Counted from the first letter of the stretch, positions 1 through 10,205 are shown. The stretch: 33,867 nucleotides of DNA from Bacteroidetes bacterium 4572_117 (GCA_002084525.1 NBLH01000005.1:1-33867), one strand, 5' to 3'. Translations and numbers: made by a program. Notes: generated by a model not told the origin, from the sequence alone.

Positions 1-1
1 T

Positions 2-1675
2 TCAGGCAGTTTAATTGTGCGTGGTGGTTCAGTTATTATTGAACAAGATGCTGAAAAATCGGATTACAAAACCGAAATAATTGTTGCTTCAACCGAAGTT
101 TATGGTGGACAAATTATAATTGGTAAATTAAGTAACGCAAAAGTTACCGGCTCAGGTTTTAGGACAGGATCGATAATAATAGAACAGGATGCTGAAAAAT
201 CGACAGATGTTGATACTTCATTAATCGTTAAAACAGGTGGCTCCTTATTATTTGATGCAAGCTTAAACACCGGTTACGACTATTGCCTAAAACTTGGGGC
301 AAATACATATACCACTTTTGAAAACGGGAGCACAATTGACCTTGATGTTACAGAAACAGGAAACCCGAAACCAATATTAATAGGGCAAAATGCTTCATTA
401 CTCGATTTAAATGAAAATAGTGAACTTGCAGCTAAGTTTGAGCATTTGTTTACCTTAAATAAAGCAGAGTTGTTTTCTGTGCCATTCGCAAACCAAAATT
501 CTGAGATATTTACCGTTGATGCGAAAATTAAAACCTGGAGCGAAGCAAATTATGAAATGGATGATTTAACCAACGCACAAACCTTTAATTATATGCAAGG
601 TTTCAGTATAATATATCCAGCTGCCGATTATTTATCTATTACTGAAGGTATATTAAACACTGGTACATTAAGCTTAGGTTTGGAATATACCGATGGTATA
701 AGCATAGACCAAAATGGTTGGAATTTATGTGGGAACCCATATCCAAGTGCAATTGATTGGGAACTGCAAACAGAGCTAGGCAATATTTCATCAACTATAT
801 ACCAATACGATGACATAAGCAAACAGTATAAATTATACCAAAAAGGTGGGCTAGCATTAAATGGTGGCTCTCAGTACGTTAAGCCCGGACAAGGGTTTTT
901 TGTAAGGGCAAGTGGTTCCGGTGCGTCTTTATCGTTAAATAATGATATGAGGCTACATTACGCTGTTGATGGTTCATCTACGAAAGAAACCCCTTCCGAT
1001 TTTTTGAGATTAAAAGTTGAAGGCAACAGTTATTCAGACGAAACCATTATCCGTTTTGTAAATGGTGCCACTAATGGCTATGATGAAGGTACTGATGCAT
1101 ATAAATTGTTATCGCCGGTTACTGATGCCCCTCAATTATTTTCATTGATGGGAAGCGAAAAATCAAAAACCGCAATTAACAGCCTACCGACACATGAGCC
1201 TATAGGAGCTACGGTACAATTATGCTTTAAGGCCGGTGTTGATGGCACTTATAAAATCACAGCTTCAGAATTAAATTTTGAATCATCGGTTGATGTAATT
1301 TTAAAAGACTTAAATGATAACACCACCTATAATTTGAAAACAACTAGCGAGTACAGTTTTAATTACACAACTAGCGATGCCGAGGAACGGTTCGAGCTTA
1401 AATTTGGAGATGGTGCAGTTGGTGTTAATAATCTGGATAACAATAAATTAAAGCTTGATATATATGCATTTGGCGATAATGTTTATATTAAAACTTTTGA
1501 TGATAAAAATTACAAGTATGAGCTATATAACATTAACGGTAAACTTATAAAAAGTAACAATTTAACAAAAAAAGGATTAAATGCCATTAATGTAGCTAAT
1601 TTACCAGGGATTTATATAGTTAAAGTAATTTCAGGCAACAAAATATACCAAAAATCAGTATCATTAGTCAAATAA
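2..1675 (+). CDS. Surface/secreted protein with C-terminal type IX secretion sorting domain (5'-truncated by window edge)
   Basis: Reading frame is open to the window start (the given start at 17 is GTG inside an open frame). C-terminus ...LDIYAFGDNVYIKTFDDKNYKYELYNINGKLIKSNNLTKKGLNAINVANLPGIYIVKVISGNKIYQKSVSLVK resembles T9SS type A sorting domains. Confidence 0.85.
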   Translation, partial: SGSLIVRGGSVIIEQDAEKSDYKTEIIVASTEVYGGQIIIGKLSNAKVTGSGFRTGSIIIEQDAEKSTDVDTSLIVKTGGSLLFDASLNTGYDYCLKLGANTYTTFENGSTIDLDVTETGNPKPILIGQNASLLDLNENSELAAKFEHLFTLNKAELFSVPFANQNSEIFTVDAKIKTWSEANYEMDDLTNAQTFNYMQGFSIIYPAADYLSITEGILNTGTLSLGLEYTDGISIDQNGWNLCGNPYPSAIDWELQTELGNISSTIYQYDDISKQYKLYQKGGLALNGGSQYVKPGQGFFVRASGSGASLSLNNDMRLHYAVDGSSTKETPSDFLRLKVEGNSYSDETIIRFVNGATNGYDEGTDAYKLLSPVTDAPQLFSLMGSEKSKTAINSLPTHEPIGATVQLCFKAGVDGTYKITASELNFESSVDVILKDLNDNTTYNLKTTSEYSFNYTTSDAEERFELKFGDGAVGVNNLDNNKLKLDIYAFGDNVYIKTFDDKNYKYELYNINGKLIKSNNLTKKGLNAINVANLPGIYIVKVISGNKIYQKSVSLVK

Positions 1676-1968
1676 CTATTAATCTCGCTTGTGAATATGG
1701 GAAAGTGGTATAATTCTGCTTTCCCTTTTTTTTATTTCGTAAAACACTAAAGTTACTGGCTAAATAGCCTGATAAACAACACTTTGATTTTTTTTATTTT
1801 ACCTTGGAATTAAAATTTGCATAACAATTGTCGTTTGTAATTGTTGTCATTTGTAAATAATGCATCAAATGAAAAAAATATTTGTAAAATAAATAGAAAA
1901 ATTTTGCATATAATAATTATATTGCAAGCCCTTATATTTGCTAAAAATAATGAGCTATGAAGTTTCAG

Positions 1969-2151
1969 AACTCACAAGAATTAGAAATTTGTAATTTTAA
2001 ATCGCAAACAGTCGTTAATATTTGGGATGAATTGTTAAATTGTTAAACTGTTATATTGTTGTTTTTTAACAATAAAACAATTTAGCAATATTCTCAGTAA
2101 ATTTCCACATACTTGCGATTTATTTTTACATACTAATCATTTTTGTGAGTT
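1969..2151. repeat. Imperfect inverted repeat, two 76-nt arms (1969-2044 and 2076-2151)
   Basis: AACTCACAA...AAATCGCAA...AAATTGTT on the left arm and the reverse complement on the right arm with identical internal spacing; about 50/76 matches by hand alignment. Confidence 0.6.
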
Positions 2152-2173
2152 CAGAGTTTATAGTTTAACTTTG
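2142..2173 (+). promoter_or_regulatory. Candidate Bacteroidota promoter (TTTG, 20 nt, TAACTTTG) for the TPR/SpoIIE gene
   Basis: TTTG at 2142-2145 and TAACTTTG at 2166-2173 match the -33 TTTG / -7 TAnnTTTG consensus with 20-nt spacing. Confidence 0.55.
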
Positions 2174-2233
2174 GTTTAAAAAACGGGAAAAATATGAATT
2201 TTTTATAAATTCAATAAAAATATTAGATTTTAT

Positions 2234-4411
2234 ATGAAAGGTTATACATATATAAGCATTATTTTAACATTTTTGTTTAATTTAAACATTAATGGCCAGC
2301 AAAACCAAACCGATAGCTTAATTACAGCTGCCCTAAAAATGCAGGACGATACAAATAAAATAAATGCATTAAATGATATTGTTTGGAAAATAAAGACAAC
2401 AGATATTGAATCTGCAAAAAGTTTGGGTGAACAAAGCATTGCTTTAGCAGAGGGATTAAATTTCAAAAAAGGTTCAGCTTATGCCAATAAAAACCTTGGG
2501 GTAGTTTATTATTACCAAGGCGATTATGATAAGGCTAAAGAGCTGTATGATATTAGCTTAGAGGCATTTAAAGTAATAGAAGATAAAAAAGGTATTGCCA
2601 TTATGTTACGAAACATTGGTAACATTTACGATCAGGAAGGGAATACAAAAGTAGCTTTAGATTATTTCCTTAAAAGTTTGGCCTTACGCGAAGAAATTGG
2701 CGACAAAAAAGGTGTTGCAGCAGTTAATGCAGCTATTGGCCTTGTTTACGATAAATCGGATGAAAAAGAGCAAGCATTAGGTTATTTTGATAAGGCACTA
2801 AAAAGTTATACCGATTTAAATAACCAGAAAGGTATTGCAAAAATGAATTTTTATTTGGCCAATACATTTTATAATAAATTCCAAGATAACAAAGATACTG
2901 ACCTACCCGACTCTAATAGCTTAAATAAAGCTGAACACAACTTAATTGAAGCACAATCTATTTTTGAAGAAATAAACGATACAAGATATATTGCAAGCAT
3001 ATACGAAATGCTGGGTTTAGTATATATGGACAAAAATTTATCTAAAATATCATTATCATACCTAAACAAAAGCCTTGAATTAAGAATTAAAATGGGTAAT
3101 AAATTTGGGATGGCAAACGGATACATTAATTTAGGTAATTACTACAAAGACAAAAATGTAAAAAAAGCACTAAAACACTATCAAAAAGCATTGGATTTAT
3201 CTATTGAAATTAATGCCAACGGAACAAGGAGAAATGCATACAGTGGGCTTGCAGTTTCTTATTTTCAATTAAAAAAAACTAGCAAGGCATATACAAACTT
3301 GTTAAATTTCATTAATCTGAAAGACAGCCTCCAGAATGAAGATAACACAAAGAAAATGACCCAGTTGGCTATGCAGTACGATTTTGATAAAAAAGAAAAA
3401 TTACAAGAAGCCGAACAGCAAAAAAAGGATGCAATACAGAAAGAACGCCTAAAACAGCAACAAATGATTACTTCTTTTTTTGTTGTCGGGTTTTTGCTTA
3501 TGTTGGTACTTGCATTTTTCATTTATAAAAGTTACCGTACCAAACAAAAAACGAATATATTACTCGAAGAAAAAAATCAGACTTTACAACGGCAAAAAGA
3601 TAAAATTGCTGAACAAAATAAAAACATTACCGATAGTATAAAATATGCACAGCGCATACAGAGTGCTTTACTGCCGCCAAACGAGTTTTTTCAAGAAAAA
3701 TTAATTGATTATTTTATCATTTATCGCCCACGGGATATAGTTAGCGGCGATTTTTACTGGGCAACTGAAAAACATGGTAAAATTATACTTGGAGCAGCTG
3801 ATTGTACAGGGCATGGCGTTCCAGGTGCGTTTATGAGCATGTTGGGTATTTCTTTCCTAAACGAAATTGTAAACAAATACAATCCTGACGAAGGCAAACC
3901 TATGCGTGCCAATATAGTTTTAAATTATTTGAGGCATGCGGTAAAAACTTCGCTGCGCCAAACCGGGGAAGATGACGAAGCAAAAGATGGGATGGATATG
4001 GCTTTGGTAATTATTGACAAAGAGAACAACAAGGTTCAATATGCCGGGGCACATAACCCTTTATTTTTATTACGTAATGGCGAACTGATTAAGTATAAGG
4101 CAGATAGCATGCCAGTAGGTATTTATATCCGTGAAAAAGAATCATTTACCAACCATGAAATTGATGTTCAAGAGGGAGATACTATTTATATGTTTTCTGA
4201 TGGGTATGTTGATCAATTTGGTGGTAAAAACGGGAAAAAATATATGATTTCAAGATTACGAAAATTAATACTTGCCAACTACACCAAACCAATGGGCGAA
4301 CAAAAGGAAATTTTTGAAACAGAATTAGACAACTGGATAAACTACCCTAACCCAACAGACGAACAATATCAACAAATTGATGATATACTGTTTATTGGTT
4401 TTAGGATATAA
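2234..4411 (+). CDS. TPR-repeat protein with transmembrane segment and C-terminal SpoIIE/PP2C-type phosphatase domain
   Basis: N-terminal TPRs (GDYDKAKELYDISLEAFKVI...), TM segment MITSFFVVGFLLMLVLAFFIY, then IYRPRDIVSGDFYWATEKHGKIILGAADCTGHGVPGAFMSMLG, typical SpoIIE phosphatase. Confidence 0.93.
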   Translation: MKGYTYISIILTFLFNLNINGQQNQTDSLITAALKMQDDTNKINALNDIVWKIKTTDIESAKSLGEQSIALAEGLNFKKGSAYANKNLGVVYYYQGDYDKAKELYDISLEAFKVIEDKKGIAIMLRNIGNIYDQEGNTKVALDYFLKSLALREEIGDKKGVAAVNAAIGLVYDKSDEKEQALGYFDKALKSYTDLNNQKGIAKMNFYLANTFYNKFQDNKDTDLPDSNSLNKAEHNLIEAQSIFEEINDTRYIASIYEMLGLVYMDKNLSKISLSYLNKSLELRIKMGNKFGMANGYINLGNYYKDKNVKKALKHYQKALDLSIEINANGTRRNAYSGLAVSYFQLKKTSKAYTNLLNFINLKDSLQNEDNTKKMTQLAMQYDFDKKEKLQEAEQQKKDAIQKERLKQQQMITSFFVVGFLLMLVLAFFIYKSYRTKQKTNILLEEKNQTLQRQKDKIAEQNKNITDSIKYAQRIQSALLPPNEFFQEKLIDYFIIYRPRDIVSGDFYWATEKHGKIILGAADCTGHGVPGAFMSMLGISFLNEIVNKYNPDEGKPMRANIVLNYLRHAVKTSLRQTGEDDEAKDGMDMALVIIDKENNKVQYAGAHNPLFLLRNGELIKYKADSMPVGIYIREKESFTNHEIDVQEGDTIYMFSDGYVDQFGGKNGKKYMISRLRKLILANYTKPMGEQKEIFETELDNWINYPNPTDEQYQQIDDILFIGFRI

Positions 4412-4635
4412 ACACCCAGACAAAATTAATTGTATATTCACTTTTACGCAACTTGCATATTGTAAGATATTTGCACCAGTGCGTAAGCAACATTAAATAG
4501 CACTTAGTGCTTATTAACATTTATTAAGAAGCCTTTAACTATTTTAACAGAAACTTGCTTTACTTTTGTACCATACAAAAAAGGAAAAAGTTTTTTCATA
4601 AATAGTTTTAGGTTAGTAATTAGGTTAATAATACA

Positions 4636-4662
4636 GGCGGGAGTGGTTACCCGCCTTTTTTA
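4636..4662 (+). terminator. Intrinsic terminator overlapping the 3' end of the convergent comB-like gene
   Basis: GGCGGG-agtggtta-CCCGCC followed by TTTTTT. Confidence 0.7.
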
Positions 4663-5399
4663 TTTATAAATTTTCCATTTTCAAGCATAGGTAAAGCATC
4701 TGTTACATCCATTTTTAAGCAATATCGGATATCATTACCAAGATTGCTGATTATATTTTTAAACCGCATTGATTGATCCATTATAAAACCGAACAAATCG
4801 TCTTCTGCAAGGCTATAAATTAGTTTTGCATGATTTGCAGAATCGGAAGGATGTTCAAAACTACTATATTTTTCCAGCCCGGCTGCCAATTTCCCGGCAA
4901 AAAGGGTATCTTCAACGCTAACATTACCTTTCCAACCTGAGCAAAGCAACAAAATATTTTTATTTGCCGATATTAAATAATCAAACAACACTTTATAATT
5001 AACAAATGCACCAACAATGATTTCTGTTCCAGTATTTTCTTTAAGTTTTTCAGAAATAAGGCTAATGGTTTTTGTGCCATTTGTTGTTGTAATAGCAAGT
5101 TTTTTACTTTTTAACCCCGGTGTCATAAAACTAAGCGGCGAGTTGCCCATGTCAAAACCTTCAAGCTTATCGCCACCACGTTCACCGGCTGTTATATATC
5201 CCTTATTTTTATAATCAATGGCTAATTCCACATCAGCAAAGGTAATTATTTCGTCAACTCCATAATGTAATGCCGTACATATAGTTGTACTGGCTCTAAT
5301 TATATCAATTATAACAATAATAGTATTATCTGTCTTAAAATTCCCAATTAAGTCAGGACTTAAGCAAACATCAAGTTTTAGTTTTTCAGTTTTTGTCAT
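4647..5399 (-). CDS. comB: 2-phosphosulfolactate phosphatase (ComB) family protein
   Basis: DVCLSPDLI...IVIIDIIRASTTICTALHYGVDEI...AGERGGDKLEGFDMGNSPLSF...TTNGTKTI and GWKGNVSVEDTLFAG match ComB family motifs. Confidence 0.85.
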   Translation of the reverse strand: MTKTEKLKLDVCLSPDLIGNFKTDNTIIVIIDIIRASTTICTALHYGVDEIITFADVELAIDYKNKGYITAGERGGDKLEGFDMGNSPLSFMTPGLKSKKLAITTTNGTKTISLISEKLKENTGTEIIVGAFVNYKVLFDYLISANKNILLLCSGWKGNVSVEDTLFAGKLAAGLEKYSSFEHPSDSANHAKLIYSLAEDDLFGFIMDQSMRFKNIISNLGNDIRYCLKMDVTDALPMLENGKFINKKGG

Positions 5400-5437
5400 T
5401 TAGTCATTGGTCATTTGGTCATTAGCCAGTTAGCCAG

Positions 5438-6526
5438 CTAACCTTTATAAAAAGGGAGCTTAATAATTTTTGCTTTCACTTTTTTATTCCTGATTTTGAT
5501 GAAAATTTCTGTATCAAGCTTCAAATGGCCGGCTTTGATATAACCCATACCAATACCTTTTTTCAAGCTCGGCGACATTGTACCTGATGTTACAATCCCT
5601 AAATAATTACCTTCTGCATCAACAATTTCATAGCCCTTTCTTGGTATCCCCCTATCAATTAATTCAAAAGCTTTTAACCTTCTAACTATTGGCTCTTCTT
5701 TTTGTTTGGCAAGAATATCCCTATCAATAAAATTATTCCCATCTACAAATTTTGTTATCCACCCTAAACCTGCCTCAATAGGCGATGTAGTATCATCAAT
5801 ATCGTTCCCATACAGACAATAACCCATCTCTAGCCTCAATGTGTCGCGGGCTGCCAAACCAATTGGTTTAATATCTTCTTCTTTACCTGCTTCAAAAATA
5901 GCATCCCATATTTTACCGGCATCGCTGTTGTACATATATAATTCGAAGCCTCCAGAGCCCGTATAGCCTGTAGCTGAGATAATTACATTTTCAACATCGG
6001 CAATTTTACCAACAACAAAAGTGTAAAACTTTATTTGCGATAAGTCAATGTCAGTTAATTTTTGTAGTACTTTTATGGCAAGCGGTCCCTGAATTGCCAA
6101 CTGGGCTGTTTTATCCGAAGCGTTTTCAAGCTCGGCACCATCAGTATTTTGTTCATTCAACCAGTCCCAATCTTTTTCAATATTAGATGCATTTACGACC
6201 AGTAAATATTTTTCATCTTCAAAATGATATACAATCAAATCGTCGACAATACCCCCTTTACCGTTTGGGAAACAAGAATACTGTGCCAAACCCGGTGCCA
6301 GTGCCGCAACATTATTTGTTGTAACTTTTTGGACAAAATTAAAAGCTTTTGGCCCTTTTACCCATATTTCGCCCATATGCGAAACATCAAAAACCCCTAC
6401 CCCATTACGTACCGCTAAATGTTCATTGGTAACACCTGTGTACTCAACAGGCATGTTATAGCCAGCAAATGGTACTAATTTGGCACCAAATTCTTTGTGA
6501 TATTTTAAAAATACAGTTTCTTTCAT
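5438..6526 (-). CDS. gcvT: Glycine cleavage system T protein (aminomethyltransferase)
   Basis: [106 protein letters not shown]. Confidence 0.96.
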   Translation of the reverse strand: MKETVFLKYHKEFGAKLVPFAGYNMPVEYTGVTNEHLAVRNGVGVFDVSHMGEIWVKGPKAFNFVQKVTTNNVAALAPGLAQYSCFPNGKGGIVDDLIVYHFEDEKYLLVVNASNIEKDWDWLNEQNTDGAELENASDKTAQLAIQGPLAIKVLQKLTDIDLSQIKFYTFVVGKIADVENVIISATGYTGSGGFELYMYNSDAGKIWDAIFEAGKEEDIKPIGLAARDTLRLEMGYCLYGNDIDDTTSPIEAGLGWITKFVDGNNFIDRDILAKQKEEPIVRRLKAFELIDRGIPRKGYEIVDAEGNYLGIVTSGTMSPSLKKGIGMGYIKAGHLKLDTEIFIKIRNKKVKAKIIKLPFYKG

Positions 6527-7029
6527 AAGTTTATGATTTAATTATTATAATTTCCGTATTACTAAAAATATTTTGATGGATATTTCAAAAAATAAAAACA
6601 AAGGTAAATAATCATTAAATTAAAATAGATGTTAAACATCATAAATGCAATATAATTTCTTTATATTTATAACAAATAATATCAAAAACGATGCATAATT
6701 ATGGCGTATTGCGGTTGAAAATTTGACTAAAAAAATAATCTGCCCAATGTTTATTTCAAAATAATTAAGTTTATTGCTTTTATACAATATTACTTGACTT
6801 GTTTACGATAAACCCGTAAATTTACTAGATATTACTATTTCTAAGAAAGTCACATCACCTAATTTCAATTTTTTATTTAGAAAATGAGTATCACACAGAT
6901 AATTTTTTCTGGTACTTTGTAGGTATTTTACTACCATTTGCCAATTAATTGTTTGCCACCCCTCATAGATAATAAAATACGTAAATTAATTAGTTTAGAA
7001 CTTATGTCTAATTTAGAAAGGAGAGTATT

Positions 7030-8388
7030 ATGAGAAAAAGAAAGGAGAGTGTTAGGATGTCAGAAAATGAATGTTGCCCTAATCTGGAGAAACAGCCCAT
7101 CTGTGACTCGTTAAGATTTCGTTACCAATTACCATTCTTTCCCATTATTAAAGGGATGAAAAGTGGTATTCCTGTGGATGTCATATTGTATTTTGAACTT
7201 GTACGTTGCTCTGGGCCACTGGTTATTGGTGATCCGATTTATTCAATAACTCTTTTGCCGGGTGAACGTGTAAAATTATTTACAAGCGACCGGCACACAA
7301 AATGGTCATACGATAGTGAATCAAAGCTTTCATATCGACATCAAACAACATCTGAGGAATCATACTTTGCTGCTGGTATGGCAGAGGCAATAAGTAATTT
7401 AACCATCAATGAAAGCGGATCTAGTCAGTCTTCATACGAAGACTCATGGGCTGAAGGCGGAGGCGGTGCAAGCTTTTCATTTCTTGGGTTGATAAAAGTG
7501 GGTGGGGGCGGCAGTGGAGGTTCTTACGATTCAGAATCTGCATCTAGCTTCAGCCATAGCTTATCACGGCATGCAGAATCTGCTTCGAGATATGTGGCAG
7601 CAAGTGTCAGGGCTAAAAGCACAACCTCAATTGGTGAAGTTGAACAAAGGCAACATGCTGAGGGTGAGACAGAAGCCCACTATGAATCTGCTTCAAGAGT
7701 ATTTAGCAATCCCAACAAATGTAGGGCAGTTACCTATTTATTCCATAAAATCAATAAGGTTCAGAATGTCCATTTTAAATTAGTAGCAGTTGAAAGAAGG
7801 GTGGCAGACCCAAAAGCACCAACTGGGGCCTATCAGCGTACACCTGTAGATACAACAGGCAGGCTTTCTGTAAAACCTGAAATTATATCTGCTGCAAGCA
7901 AAGAACGACTAGAAAAAGAGGCAATTGCCCGCACCAGTGCATCGGAGCGTCAACAATTGACAACATCAGCTATTAGTTTACAGCAAGCAGGCCTTTTGGC
8001 GGCAGCATCCTATAAAACTGCCCAAACAGTATTTGAACGTGGATATCCAACTTATGATAAAGACACGCGTAAAGCTGCTATTGAAGCAGTAGACAGAGAA
8101 CTTATTAGTGACGGGATATTAGATGAAAAAACACGTGAACCCTCTGATCGGTTTGTGAAATCCTTGTTTTGGGAAAGAAAAGAAATTCTACCAACGCCAG
8201 GTGTCATTGTTAAAGGTTGCCTTGATGAATGTGCTACATGCGAACCTAGCCTGATAAAGGAAATTAAATTAGATTTAAAGCGCAAAAAGCTTGAAAATGA
8301 TTTACTTAAACGACAGATTGAATTATTGGATAAATCAAATGAATACAATTGTTATGAAGATGAACCTACATTTGATAATGAGCTTTAA
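7030..8388 (+). CDS. Uncharacterised protein with conserved-looking LLPGERVKLFTSD motif and Ser/Gly-rich centre
   Basis: 452-aa ORF with good RBS; start may be 7057 (second RBS+ATG, MSENECCPN). No recognised named domain. Confidence 0.85.
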   Translation: MRKRKESVRMSENECCPNLEKQPICDSLRFRYQLPFFPIIKGMKSGIPVDVILYFELVRCSGPLVIGDPIYSITLLPGERVKLFTSDRHTKWSYDSESKLSYRHQTTSEESYFAAGMAEAISNLTINESGSSQSSYEDSWAEGGGGASFSFLGLIKVGGGGSGGSYDSESASSFSHSLSRHAESASRYVAASVRAKSTTSIGEVEQRQHAEGETEAHYESASRVFSNPNKCRAVTYLFHKINKVQNVHFKLVAVERRVADPKAPTGAYQRTPVDTTGRLSVKPEIISAASKERLEKEAIARTSASERQQLTTSAISLQQAGLLAAASYKTAQTVFERGYPTYDKDTRKAAIEAVDRELISDGILDEKTREPSDRFVKSLFWERKEILPTPGVIVKGCLDECATCEPSLIKEIKLDLKRKKLENDLLKRQIELLDKSNEYNCYEDEPTFDNEL

Positions 8389-8724
8389 TCTGAATAAAAT
8401 TATTTGTCCATAATTCTAGGCAATTGTGTTTAAAATAAAGCAAATATCGTTTTGCTACAATCCGGAATGGATAAAGTAAAAATCTGAAAATACAGTTTTT
8501 ATATAAACGAACGTGTCACAGCAATGCTATGCAGGGTATTTTATAACAAACTTTACGATGATTGTATCCAAAAAAATTTAAACCCGATTGCCCTGAAATT
8601 TATATGAGTAATTTGGATTATTAGCATATAACTTGTAAATTGCAGCAAACAAAATATTCTAATATTGAGCTTGAAAATGCCGGTTGCATCTTATTGCTGC
8701 AAATGGTGAAAAGCATACAACAAT

Positions 8725-9930
8725 ATGACTAAAAAACCTAATCCTTCCACAGATATTCAGGCAGCCAGCCAATTAACAATAGATGGCGTTGAAGGTATCG
8801 TAGATATTGTTGAAGCAATGTATTATACCATTACCCGCTTTGGTGGTTTGTTTGGTAGTTCTGAAAAAAAACGTACAACCGGTATCACAGGCTTTGTTTT
8901 TTTAGTTATCCGCAAAGTGCTGGGATTGGTGGGAGGCGGTCTTGATGTTTTATTGAATAAACTTAGTTTAGTTATCCAGGATAAAGAGTCTACCCCTGCA
9001 CGTGAAGCAGTACTTTCTGCATTAAATGGTGTACTAGGTGATTATCTTACAAAAAAGAAAAACCCACTTGCTATTTCAATGAAATTAAAGAAGAATGGAA
9101 AAGCTATAACTTTTGAAGATAATATTTTTTCTGAATCAATTAAAAAACTCAACGGGAAAATTGTTTTATTGGTACACGGTTCCTGCATGAATGATTTACA
9201 ATGGAACAGACAAGGACATGAACATGGTATTGCCCTGGCAAACGATTTTGGATACCTGCCGGTATATTTACATTATAATACAGGTCTTCATATTTCGGAA
9301 AATGGCAGGGAATTCGCCAATTTACTTGAAACATTTATCAATAAAATACCACAGCCGACTGAACTGATAATTATTGCCCACAGCATGGGTGGCCTTATTG
9401 CACGGAGTGCCTGTTATTATGGAAAACTTTTGGGGTATAACTGGCTGAATAGTTTACAGAAACTTATTTTTTTAGGTACACCACATCATGGTGCACCATT
9501 AGAACAGGGTGGTAACTGGATTGATAATATACTGGAGATAAGCCCTTATAGCAAACCTTTTTCCAAATTGGGGAAAATAAGAAGCACAGGAATAACCGAT
9601 TTACGTTATAGCAACTTATTGGATGAAGATTGGAAAGGACTCAATCGCTTTGAGCTTTCAGGTGATCCCCGCACACCTGTGCCCTTGCCAAAGAATGTGC
9701 AGTGTTACACAATTGCAGCTACCATTAGCAAAGAACCGAATAAATTTAGTGATGGTTTGGTTGGAGATGGTTTGGTTCCATTAAAAAGTGCCCTGGGGCA
9801 ACACAACAATCCTAAAATGAACCTTTTATTTCCAGAGCACCATCAATGGATTGGCCGCAATATGAAACATTTAGATTTATTGAACCACCCAGATGTTTAT
9901 GAAATGATTAAAAAGTGGGTAAAAAATTAA
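8725..9930 (+). CDS. Alpha/beta hydrolase (lipase/PGAP1-like)
   Basis: VLLVHGSCMNDLQW oxyanion region, nucleophile elbow IIIAHSMGGLIARSACYYG, FLGTPHHGAPLE, late DGLVGDGLVPLKSALG and HHQWIGRNMKHLDLL supplying plausible Asp/His. Confidence 0.88.
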   Translation: MTKKPNPSTDIQAASQLTIDGVEGIVDIVEAMYYTITRFGGLFGSSEKKRTTGITGFVFLVIRKVLGLVGGGLDVLLNKLSLVIQDKESTPAREAVLSALNGVLGDYLTKKKNPLAISMKLKKNGKAITFEDNIFSESIKKLNGKIVLLVHGSCMNDLQWNRQGHEHGIALANDFGYLPVYLHYNTGLHISENGREFANLLETFINKIPQPTELIIIAHSMGGLIARSACYYGKLLGYNWLNSLQKLIFLGTPHHGAPLEQGGNWIDNILEISPYSKPFSKLGKIRSTGITDLRYSNLLDEDWKGLNRFELSGDPRTPVPLPKNVQCYTIAATISKEPNKFSDGLVGDGLVPLKSALGQHNNPKMNLLFPEHHQWIGRNMKHLDLLNHPDVYEMIKKWVKN

Positions 9931-10205
9931 TTTTATATCAATTTGATGATAAACGTCGTTACTAAACTTCTATTTCCTTAAATCCGCAAGTCTTTCTGCA
10001 AATAATTGAAATTTACAGTTTTACCCCTCAAAACATTGCTTGAATACGAAAATTGTGAAATGCACTATTAAAATTAAGGCCTTAGAACAAGGTCCTGGGG
10101 AAACTTTAAAGACAAATACCCGTGCAGCATTTGAAATATTGACCGATGACAATGGGCATGGGATTCATATTTTGGTATAAAAATTAGTTTTACAACAAAT
10201 TATTT

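Noticed and set aside
7502-7783. 93-aa + strand ORF in another frame inside the 452-aa gene
   Set aside because: Embedded in a convincing longer ORF; low-complexity sequence, no own RBS noted.
8640-8702. 9-nt inverted repeat TTGCAGCAA / TTGCTGCAA upstream of the hydrolase
   Set aside because: Short arms with a 45-nt loop; too likely by chance without conservation data.
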